Shown here piece after piece: positions 6,115-11,759 of a DNA stretch of 11,846 nucleotides; the first letter of the stretch is position 1; every line of letters begins with the position of its first letter. The notes under the pieces are model-generated. The model saw only the letters and a program-made list of their open reading frames with translations, was not told where the DNA came from and ran no database searches. The position numbers were made by a program, and so were the translations under genes. The stretch covers positions 1 through 11,846 of the forward strand of contig JAAENB010000900.1 of NCBI GenBank assembly GCA_024224995.1. Direction: 5' to 3'. The stretch is from a bacterium. Lineage in GTDB: Bacteria > Spirochaetota > UBA4802 > UBA5550.

Positions 6115-7674
6115 ATGAACGCTATCAGACAAATACTTATTATTTTTCCTCTTTGTATGTTTTCACTTTCCTGCGCAAATCAATCTTCACCAATCCAATT
6201 TCATGATTTTCTAATACTTCAATCACCGGAATCATCACTTTCTATTGTTCAGCAAGGAAAAGACTGGAAGCCAATCAACAGTTTACTCTTTATTGATTTG
6301 CCGTATGCAGCACCGAAAGGCTTCAGGCATGCCTGGATTAAAGCAAGCTTCACCGTAAATGATACGTTGAAATACAGCGGCCTGTTTCTCGACACGCGAG
6401 ACCTCATTGACAGCACATATATCAATTCTACACTGGTTGGTAGAAAGAATATTCCAAATATCACGGCAATAGAATATTTTAAACCCGGTCTATACCGGAT
6501 TCCTGCAGGCACATTAAAAAAAGGCAGCAATAGTCTGTATATACGTATCAGTCTATTGGGAAACTTCAAAGGCAGTATCAGAAATTTAGAGCTTCTATCA
6601 GATTCAGGCTTAAAAAGTAAGAATTTCCGGAATGAACTTTTATATGAGCAGATTTTTATTATCCTGATCATTATGTATTCTTTATTGTTTATAGTACAGA
6701 TTACAATGTATCTTGTTGACAGAAAAATAAAGATCCGCCTGCTGAATTCTCTCTTGATTCTATATATTATTACTCTTCTTCTGCTTCTGTTTTTTTCCCC
6801 CATTATTATCAAACATATTAATTACTTTATTACTTTTTATCTCACCAGCCTTTCCGTACTGATCCTATACCTGGCGATTCTTTTGCAGTCTTTATACAGG
6901 ATATACCTGTCTAATTTCAACAGGATTTTCACCATACTGAACATTCTCGGCGCTGCTTTAATCTGTCTCTCAAACGGACATCTTTTAATACAATTGTTCT
7001 TATTTGTTGTCATAGTTGCCGGAGGTTTTGGGAGTTTAGGATACCTGTTGTATAAACTCAACAGAATAAGGCCCAGAAAATTTTTACTGAGAGTTATCAT
7101 TGTCAAGTTTATCTTAATTTGTATAAGTAACATCTGGCAGGGGCTCTCTATTCCTCTTGAACTCACTATACAGTGTCCGGATTATTTAACCTATTATCTG
7201 GGCATAGTATATATATTTATTGCTATTCTCTATGAAGCAATTGAGGCCAGGCGGCAGAGACAAAGCCTCAACAAGCTCTATAATCGCCTCAAGGAGAAAA
7301 AACCACAAAAAAACCCACGGCCTGCGCCAACAATATCAGGAACCTCAGAGGAAAAACTCGATACTGTCATAGCATTCATAGAAGAAAATTATAAATCAGA
7401 CCTGTCAAGAGAAGGACTGGCCGCGGCAGTTGATATAAATCCAAATTACCTCAGCACACTCTTTAATGCTTATACCGGAAAAAAAATAAATGACTATATT
7501 AACGGTCTTCGCATAAAGGATGCAATTCAACAATTAGGCTCTTCCGAAAAGAAGATAATAGATGTAGCCTTTGACTCAGGTTTTGAAAGCCTCTCTACCT
7601 TTATCCGCGCTTTTAGAAATGAAACCGGAAAGACACCCTCCCAGTACAGGGAAAAAATAAAAGCCTCATTGTAA
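6115..7674 (+). CDS. Membrane-bound AraC-family regulator (7TM-DISM type)
   Basis: 519 residues. Residues 1-20 form a lipoprotein-like signal (MNAIRQILIIFPLCM, FSLSC, Cys20). Residues about 21-175 are an extracytoplasmic beta-rich domain with jelly-roll features (SGLFLDTRD, GLYRIPAGTLKKGSNSLYIR), like the ligand-binding part of 7TM-DISM receptors. Seven hydrophobic helices follow, at about 179-201, 209-231, 239-262, 272-288, 290-312, 325-341 and 357-375. After a basic linker (380-410), residues about 413-515 are an AraC DNA-binding domain with two helix-turn-helix units (LSREGLAAAVDINPNYLSTL; IIDVAFDSGFESLSTFIRAF; then ETGKTPSQYRE). The inferred role is sensing a small ligand outside and binding DNA at the membrane. 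Targets may be the divergent paralogue 2 gene and the downstream hydrolase. Confidence 0.85.
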   Translation: MNAIRQILIIFPLCMFSLSCANQSSPIQFHDFLILQSPESSLSIVQQGKDWKPINSLLFIDLPYAAPKGFRHAWIKASFTVNDTLKYSGLFLDTRDLIDSTYINSTLVGRKNIPNITAIEYFKPGLYRIPAGTLKKGSNSLYIRISLLGNFKGSIRNLELLSDSGLKSKNFRNELLYEQIFIILIIMYSLLFIVQITMYLVDRKIKIRLLNSLLILYIITLLLLLFFSPIIIKHINYFITFYLTSLSVLILYLAILLQSLYRIYLSNFNRIFTILNILGAALICLSNGHLLIQLFLFVVIVAGGFGSLGYLLYKLNRIRPRKFLLRVIIVKFILICISNIWQGLSIPLELTIQCPDYLTYYLGIVYIFIAILYEAIEARRQRQSLNKLYNRLKEKKPQKNPRPAPTISGTSEEKLDTVIAFIEENYKSDLSREGLAAAVDINPNYLSTLFNAYTGKKINDYINGLRIKDAIQQLGSSEKKIIDVAFDSGFESLSTFIRAFRNETGKTPSQYREKIKASL

Positions 7675-7777
7675 TATGAGTATTCAATTATTCGAAATCC
7701 AACATTTTGACACGACAAAAGAATAAAAACCAGGTATCTTTTCCTCATGATAATACAAATAGACTGCTGAGGTTAAA

Positions 7778-8731
7778 ATGAACAAAATCAATACAAAAAA
7801 AACAATAGTATCTGCGCTGCTTCCCAAACACCGCTCTTTAAAAAAAACCGGGGGAATTCTTCTGGCATACAAATCAGAAGCAGGACATGAGAAAATGATA
7901 TCCCTGTATGAAGGGTATCTTCAAAAAATATCAATTCCATATAAGGAAATGGATGTTGACACATCCTGGGGGACAACTCATGTTATAAAAAGCGGGTTGA
8001 GAAATAAAAAACCTCTGGTTGTTCTTCATGGCGGCGGAATAAATGCTCCTTTAATGTTTTTGTTTACGCCGGAATTGTCTCAAGACTATGCTGTTTACTA
8101 TATTGATATCATGGGGCAGCCGGGAAAAAGCGTGCCACGAAAAGTTCCCGTTAAGAGTACTGAACTAACGAATTGGCTCAATGAAGTTTTTATGGGCCTC
8201 AACATTGACAGGGCAGATATTTTAGGTTCTTCATTTGGAAGTTATATTGGACAGTGGTTTCTCCATAATCATCCTGAAAAAGTCAATAAACTGGTCATGA
8301 CATTATATACATTTTACAATAAACAAAAATATATTTCTCCCTTATTTATTGCCAGGCTGTTATACTTAAGCAGAAAAAAAACTCCGGCTGCTACACGGAA
8401 GCTGCTGGAGCTTGTAAATGTTGGAAAGATTGAAGACATGGAAGTGAATGACCTGGTGGTGGAATATTTCACCAATGTATACAAACATTGCGTAACAGGC
8501 AGAGAACTGATGGACTCATTACCTGCTGAAGCTATAAAAGCGATACAATCACCAGTACAAATTATCATTGGTGAAAAAGATCCCTTTTTTAATGTGAAAA
8601 AGGGTGAAGATCTCTGCAAAAAGATCAATAATCCTTTTATTTCTTTTCATAAGGTCCCCCTTTTGGGGCATTTTGGTAATGATAAGACCGAAGAAATATT
8701 TGGAAAGGCACTGGATTTTTTAAAGGGATAA
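7778..8731 (+). CDS. Alpha/beta-fold hydrolase
   Basis: 317 residues; ATG at 7778 with GAGG 5 nt upstream. A full alpha/beta-hydrolase is visible: oxyanion HGGG (84-87), a nucleophile elbow G-S-S-F-G with Ser152, Asp268 in IGEKDPFF, and His298 in LLGHFGND, spaced as in a catalytic triad. The cap region (about 180-250) is helical. The first 60 residues are an extension with a basic start and no clear signal peptide, so it is probably cytosolic. Esterase, lipase or C-C hydrolase activity cannot be told apart. It follows the AraC regulator by 103 bp on the same strand and ends just before a terminator, so co-regulation is plausible. Confidence 0.85.
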   Translation: MNKINTKKTIVSALLPKHRSLKKTGGILLAYKSEAGHEKMISLYEGYLQKISIPYKEMDVDTSWGTTHVIKSGLRNKKPLVVLHGGGINAPLMFLFTPELSQDYAVYYIDIMGQPGKSVPRKVPVKSTELTNWLNEVFMGLNIDRADILGSSFGSYIGQWFLHNHPEKVNKLVMTLYTFYNKQKYISPLFIARLLYLSRKKTPAATRKLLELVNVGKIEDMEVNDLVVEYFTNVYKHCVTGRELMDSLPAEAIKAIQSPVQIIIGEKDPFFNVKKGEDLCKKINNPFISFHKVPLLGHFGNDKTEEIFGKALDFLKG

Positions 8732-8738
8732 AAACTCA

Positions 8739-8762
8739 AAAGCGAGGCAAAAACCTCGCTTT
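8739..8762 (+). terminator. Hairpin terminator after the hydrolase gene
   Basis: A 9-bp stem (AAAGCGAGG, loop CAAAAA, CCTCGCTTT) lies 7 nt after the stop at 8731. T-rich DNA (ATTTTT, then TTTTT) begins about 9 nt past the stem. The inner core GCGAGG/CCTCGC recurs in the terminator at 11036. Confidence 0.65.
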
Positions 8763-8766
8763 CCCT

Positions 8767-8800
8767 AAAAATTTTTCGTTTTTATGTGACATAAAACCGG
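8767..8800. repeat. Intergenic repeat with palindrome, copy B
   Basis: Copy of 2637-2670 with two differences. It holds a perfect 17-nt dyad TTTTATGTGACATAAAA at 8780-8796 (8-bp arms, central G). It lies between converging genes here, so it is not at a promoter; it may be a terminator part or a stray copy of a mobile or regulatory element. Confidence 0.6.
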
Positions 8801-8801
8801 C

Positions 8802-8827
8802 ATTCTTGATCAACCAAAAGGATTATA
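8802..8827 (-). pseudogene. Relic of a vapC 3' end
   Basis: 26 nt equal to 5076-5101 but for one base. On the minus strand it reads YNPFG and TGA, the last codons of the vapC relic at 5084. It joins directly to DNA matching the downstream flank of paralogue 2 (8828 corresponds to 5562), so vapB, the rest of vapC and the operon promoter (about 460 bp) are absent here. Confidence 0.7.
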
Positions 8828-9254
8828 CAGTATACTGGTCCCCATTTTTTTATTTCTTCGAAAGAAAAAACCCGGTAATACTCATAATCATCATTAAACC
8901 CATAAGCCACCAGGGAGCTGTTGGCCCCACAGAGACAGTAACGGCAAGAATAGTAGAAAGAGTGATCATTAACGTAATTAATAAGAGCCAGCGAACCCAG
9001 CTTTCACCCGGGATCATCTTCCGGGTAAGAGTTATAACCACAAGACCAAGAGACAGAGCCATAGCGCCAATAATACGAACAGCATACAGCATCAAGGTAA
9101 CCATTTTCTGGTCTAAGTCTTTCTGTGCCTTGCCAAGAAATTTAATATGATAGGGCAAGAGCCCCGGTGTAAGCAGGTAAAGACCGGCCATAATAAGGCA
9201 AAAAACCCCGGTAATATAAAACAGTATTTTAGCGATTTTTATTCTTGTTTTCAT
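8828..9254. repeat. Duplicated segment (copy of 5562-5989)
   Basis: From CAGTATACTGGTCCCC through the whole coding region of the paralogue, the DNA follows 5562-5989 with few differences. The duplication ends at or near the start codon: upstream of the ATG this copy has different DNA (the 9258 gene) instead of the 6026-6061 promoter block. Confidence 0.8.
8850..9254 (-). CDS. Four-helix membrane protein, paralogue 3
   Basis: 134 residues from the ATG at 9254 with AAGGAA about 8 nt upstream. Same four hydrophobic segments and loop motifs as paralogue 2, about 94% identical; the changes are mostly conservative, so the protein appears to be under constraint. Unlike the other copies it has no promoter of its own: it follows the 9258-9770 gene with a 3-nt gap, and its Shine-Dalgarno overlaps that gene's last codons, so it is the second gene of a minus-strand operon. 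Function unknown. Confidence 0.82.
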   Translation of the reverse strand: MKTRIKIAKILFYITGVFCLIMAGLYLLTPGLLPYHIKFLGKAQKDLDQKMVTLMLYAVRIIGAMALSLGLVVITLTRKMIPGESWVRWLLLITLMITLSTILAVTVSVGPTAPWWLMGLMMIMSITGFFLSKK

Positions 9255-9257
9255 CGG

Positions 9258-9770
9258 TTAGTTCCTTTCAAAATAAAATTTAGCGGTATTTATTGTTTCC
9301 CAATCGGGAGTATATTTCATGTAGGCCGCATGAAACAGCATATTAACCTCAATTCTATACGTTCCTTTCTCACGAAAAAAATGCTTTTTAAAAAAAGAGA
9401 GCTCTTTATTTTTTGGGTTCCAGGTAAACTCCTGCTTAAAGGCTGCACGCGGTTCAAGCTCAAGAACCCGTATGTCTTCTACTAATTCCGACCGGAATTC
9501 ATCATATATATATGGCTGTTCATATATATATTCCGTATCATTACCCTTATACACACGGTAAAAATGAATTCCCTTTTTCGGGCTCATTCCCAGCAGTGCA
9601 ACATTAGAAAACTGGATGCGCTGAACCCGGTCTGTTTTATTCGTAATTACAAGACTAAACGGAACAAGCTCATTTATTGGGAACTTTTTATCAGGGGAAT
9701 TCAACGTCACCGATATTATTTTCCCCAGATCTTTTTCCAGTTCAGTAACCGGTAATTCTAATTTTCTCAT
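9258..9770 (-). CDS. Beta-rich protein of unknown function, probably once exported
   Basis: 170 residues from the ATG at 9770; no membrane helices. Strand-rich with an Ig-like look: IISVTLNSPDKKFPINELVP then FSLVITNKTDRVQRIQFSNV, a GMSPKKGIHFYRVYKG segment, ELEPRAAFKQEFTW, and EKGTYRIEV near the end. The order (need for support, N-K-T-D, then a G-T-Y strand) recalls Ig-like inhibitor or accessory domains, but I cannot assign a family. The ATG lacks a good Shine-Dalgarno: a GGAGG lies 18 nt away, next to another ATG. Upstream in the same frame, past a single TGA at 9777-9779, is a complete signal peptide, so the gene may be nonsense-mutated or read through. It is followed directly by paralogue 3. 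Confidence 0.6.
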   Translation of the reverse strand: MRKLELPVTELEKDLGKIISVTLNSPDKKFPINELVPFSLVITNKTDRVQRIQFSNVALLGMSPKKGIHFYRVYKGNDTEYIYEQPYIYDEFRSELVEDIRVLELEPRAAFKQEFTWNPKNKELSFFKKHFFREKGTYRIEVNMLFHAAYMKYTPDWETINTAKFYFERN

Positions 9771-9776
9771 CTCATT

Positions 9777-9839
9777 TCATACAGCCATACCTCCGGAAAT
9801 AAGTATACATACAATAACAAAAACAATACATTTTTTCAC
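9777..9839 (-). other. Signal peptide in frame with the 9258 gene, ended by TGA
   Basis: From GTG at 9839 the frame reads MKKCIVFVIVCILISGGMAV and then TGA (9777-9779), then NE and the MRKLEL start of the 9258-9770 frame, with no shift. It has a Lys pair, a hydrophobic core and an SGGMA end fit for signal peptidase I. An AGGAT lies 5-6 nt before the GTG. A single base change (TGA from TGG, TGC or another codon) would give one 193-residue exported protein. Confidence 0.6.
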
Positions 9840-9861
9840 GCCACATCCTGCCATACCCATT

Positions 9862-10006
9862 CTATACGTTAGCTATTTTCTTCATATATGTTTGTGTCCT
9901 GGATAATAGTGGTATATCTACGAAGTTTACAAAATCTGCACCTTGAGCCTTCAATTCTGATTTAAGCTCACTCTCTAATAATATTCTTTCTATTTTTTGT
10001 AATCAT
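9862..10006 (-). pseudogene. Frameshifted relic, possibly an Fe-S oxidoreductase N-terminus
   Basis: From an ATG at 10006 the frame breaks after four codons at a run of six A (9993-9998 on the plus strand). Removing one A gives one reading frame of 47 residues: MITK, IERILLESELKSELKAQG, ADFVNFVDIPLLSRTQTY, then MKKIANV and TAG at 9862. The E-L-K-x-x-G-A-D-F-V-x-F-V-D-I pattern is like the N-termini of epoxyqueuosine-reductase-type or related 4Fe-4S proteins, but the rest is missing. The family call is weak; that this is decayed coding sequence is better supported. It fills much of the gap 9840-10074. Confidence 0.4.
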
Positions 10007-10040
10007 CTTATCCAAATGAAAGGAAGAAAATTATTTTTTC

Positions 10041-10072
10041 AGTGCAGACTGGCTGGAACGTTTTGTTATGCG
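10041..10072 (-). other. attC-like half-site after the 10075 gene
   Basis: Three nucleotides after the TAA at 10075, the minus strand reads GCATAACAAAACGTTCCAGC. This is close to the R"-L" half of integron attC sites as I remember them (GCCTAACAATTCGTTCAAGC), including the AAC core and CGTTC.AGC. I find no matching inverted half within about 100 nt downstream, so it is a degenerate or truncated site at best. Confidence 0.3.
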
Positions 10073-10074
10073 AT

Positions 10075-10404
10075 TTATTTTTTGCCTTGAAAATCAATAA
10101 CGTTGGCTTCACTTTTTGAATGTTTTTCTGTTTTTAAATTTTTTACTTTACTTATTAAATGTGGAGAAACGTTCCACTTTTGCCCGCTTTTTGTAATTAT
10201 GGTAACTGTTTTTCTATTGAACTTAACCAGTGTGCCAATTTGTCTTTCTTTTCCCGGAGGCTCAAAAGTAACTTGTTCGCCAGGGTTGAACTGCATCATT
10301 TCATTGTGAGAGTGCATAGTTTCTAAAAACTTAAGACGCTCTACTACTTTATGGTTTAGCTCAATGAGTTCTTCTTCAGATAAATTGTCTATGTTTATAG
10401 TCAT
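10075..10404 (-). CDS. Small conserved protein, KOW/SH3-like C-terminal half
   Basis: 109 residues from the ATG at 10404 (AGAGG about 4 nt upstream); the longer start at 10458 runs into a hairpin region and is not used. Residues 1-35 are an acidic helix (INIDNLSEEELIELNHKVVE, RLKFLE). From about 40 a small beta domain follows (FNPGEQVTFEPPGKE, then IGTLVKFNRKTVTIITKSGQ, KWNVSPHLI), a layout like a KOW/SH3 barrel. I recognise the pattern from widely spread uncharacterised bacterial proteins but know no function. It lies 102 bp downstream of the aspartic protease gene on the same strand, probably in one transcript. Confidence 0.75.
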   Translation of the reverse strand: MTINIDNLSEEELIELNHKVVERLKFLETMHSHNEMMQFNPGEQVTFEPPGKERQIGTLVKFNRKTVTIITKSGQKWNVSPHLISKVKNLKTEKHSKSEANVIDFQGKK

Positions 10405-10441
10405 AGTGCCTCTGTTTTTTCTTCTTTTATGCATACCGTCA

Positions 10442-10501
10442 CAAATCACCGGTATCAAAAAACAGAGCGAAGCGGCGCTTTTTGATGTCCGAGTGCATTT
10501 G
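10442..10501. repeat. 60-nt imperfect hairpin between two genes
   Basis: On the minus strand the arms pair as CAAAT-CAC-CGG with CCG-GTG-ATTTG, leaving an extra G (after CAAAT) and an extra T (after CAC) bulged from one arm; then ATCAAAAA pairs with TTTTTGAT, and an inner AGCG/CGCT closes on a short loop. The inner part followed by T runs on both strands could act as a terminator. Bulged bases in a long stem recall folded attC sites, but the required AAC/GTT ends are absent. Confidence 0.5.
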
Positions 10502-10506
10502 CCTTG

Positions 10507-10887
10507 CTAGATTTTGGGCTTGAGTTTCTTTAACCTGGTTGAGGGCATTCTTTTTAGTTTTTGAGTTCTTGGATCTACATCAATTCCTACAGACTCCAGG
10601 GCAGTAACACCCAAAACAGGTTCCGTTCCAGGATCTCCAAAAATTATTGTGCCTCCTACTATTTCCCCCATAAATTCGATATCACCCGTTGTAATATCCA
10701 TTTTTATTTCACTTCCATCAGCAAGTTCATATGTACGCTGTGCTTTAGGTTGAAGTCCAATTGATTCAAGATGATCTCTAGGAACAAGCGAGTCAATTGC
10801 ACCTGTATCTACAAGAAAAAGGCCTTCCCACGATTGTTCCGGGTTTGCCGGATTTCTAATAGTTACCGTTACGTGTGTTACTCCCAT
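10507..10887 (-). CDS. Retropepsin-like (clan AA) aspartic protease
   Basis: 126 residues from the ATG at 10887, with GGAG 7 nt upstream. One catalytic motif VDTGA (Asp about 28) followed by IDSLVP, a flap-like ELADGSEI, a beta stretch (TTGDIEFMGEIVGGTIIF) and the second hallmark, hydrophobic-Gly ILGV-type PVLGVTALESVGIDVDP. This is the single-domain layout of bacterial retropepsin-like proteases, which act as dimers with one Asp from each chain. No signal peptide, so cytosolic. Substrate unknown. The C-terminus is basic (RLKKLKPKI). It has a near-consensus promoter and is the first gene of a probable two-gene unit with 10075-10404. Confidence 0.85.
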   Translation of the reverse strand: MGVTHVTVTIRNPANPEQSWEGLFLVDTGAIDSLVPRDHLESIGLQPKAQRTYELADGSEIKMDITTGDIEFMGEIVGGTIIFGDPGTEPVLGVTALESVGIDVDPRTQKLKRMPSTRLKKLKPKI

Positions 10888-10939
10888 AATTTACTCCATT
10901 TTGAATATAGAAATCTAACATCTTATTGAACTGCTGTCT

Positions 10940-10967
10940 ATAATATGGGTTTGGAATATAGTGTCAA
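10940..10967 (-). promoter_or_regulatory. Promoter of the aspartic protease gene
   Basis: TTGACA (10967-10962), 16-nt spacer, TATTAT (10945-10940) on the minus strand; predicted start near 10933, with a leader of about 46 nt to the ATG at 10887. Both boxes are near consensus. Confidence 0.65.
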
Positions 10968-11035
10968 GGTAAATTAGTGTAGATAACTGGTCATGTATCA
11001 ACCTGTCGGAAAGCAAGAAAAAAAAACAATACAGT

Positions 11036-11063
11036 GATAGCGAGGTAATACAACCTCGCTATC
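11036..11063 (-). terminator. Terminator of the metV operon
   Basis: An 11-bp perfect stem (GATAGCGAGGT and ACCTCGCTATC) with a 6-nt loop, 9 nt after the metV stop at 11073. A run of ten T follows about 9 nt past the stem on the minus strand. Same GCGAGG core as the hairpin at 8739. Confidence 0.7.
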
Positions 11064-11072
11064 CCATGTGCG

Positions 11073-11741
11073 CTATATCCGGTGATCTTCCCGGATAATA
11101 ATCCTGCTGCCGCCGTGAAGACTGGGCTGCCAGTTCTTGGCCGGTTTAACTGTCTTAAGCCTGTCCAGTTCACCAATGTCCTTAAGCCGCACATAGATCT
11201 GCTGCCACGCGCATGGCCGGTCCGCTCTTACTTCACACCGGTCTTCCCGTGAACCGCCGCAGGGCCCGTTTAACATATGCTTGGCGCACCTGGTTACGGG
11301 GCAAATACCGCCGTATTCATGCAGCACACAGGCTCCGCAGGAGATACATTTCTCAGTCCAGATCCCTCGCTCTTCAAGGATTCCAATGAACGCGGTATCG
11401 AGCCCGGCATAAACCGGTTTGGTGGTAAACCGTTCGGCAATGGCCTGTACTCCGGCGCCGCAGCCCAGGGAAAGGACTACATCGTTCCGTTCAACAGCAT
11501 CCATGGCCATTTCAATAAATATATTATCACACTGACGTTCAATAGTCAGCTCTTCAATTTCAAAATCAAGACCTTTTAAGCGCGACGCGATCCGGAGAGC
11601 CGATGAAATAATACTCACTTCTCGTTCTCCACCGGCTAAACAAACAGTAACACAGGTACCGCATCCCAGCACCAATATCTTTTTATGGTCTTTTAATATA
11701 TCAACAAGCTCCGGTATGTTCTTTCTTTCTGCTACAATCAT
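11073..11741 (-). CDS. metV: MetV, methylene-THF reductase C-terminal-type Fe-S subunit
   Basis: 222 residues; ATG at 11741 with GGAG about 8 nt upstream and 18 nt after the upstream gene's stop. Thirteen cysteines: GCGTC (27, 30) and Cys34, Cys71, GCGAG (94), then CISCGAC (132, 135, 138), CPVTRC (147, 152), NGPCGG (161), Cys169 and Cys177, the pattern of the MTHFR-C domain. In acetogens MetV partners MetF and passes electrons through Fe-S clusters to reduce methylene-THF to methyl-THF in the Wood-Ljungdahl pathway. It follows an MvhD/FlpD-like gene and ends in a terminator, so it is the last gene of its operon; metF, if present, lies upstream beyond the window. Cytosolic. Confidence 0.85.
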   Translation of the reverse strand: MIVAERKNIPELVDILKDHKKILVLGCGTCVTVCLAGGEREVSIISSALRIASRLKGLDFEIEELTIERQCDNIFIEMAMDAVERNDVVLSLGCGAGVQAIAERFTTKPVYAGLDTAFIGILEERGIWTEKCISCGACVLHEYGGICPVTRCAKHMLNGPCGGSREDRCEVRADRPCAWQQIYVRLKDIGELDRLKTVKPAKNWQPSLHGGSRIIIREDHRI

Positions 11742-11759
11742 GTATATACTCTCCTTTAC

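Noticed and set aside
7707..7712. TTGACA upstream of the hydrolase gene
   Set aside because: No -10 box at 16-19 nt; the nearest candidate is 22 nt away.
8314..8628. 104-residue minus-strand frame inside the hydrolase gene
   Set aside because: Antisense shadow of a gene with a complete catalytic triad.
9500..9535. AT-rich inverted repeat (ATATATATG/CATATATAT)
   Set aside because: It lies inside the 9258 gene and is explained by its Tyr/Ile codons.
9714..9779. Selenocysteine insertion at the TGA 9777-9779
   Set aside because: A small hairpin (CCGGTT/AACTGG) occurs about 24 nt after the TGA, but it is short and the codon lies at a signal-peptide boundary, unlike known selenoproteins. A plain nonsense mutation is simpler.
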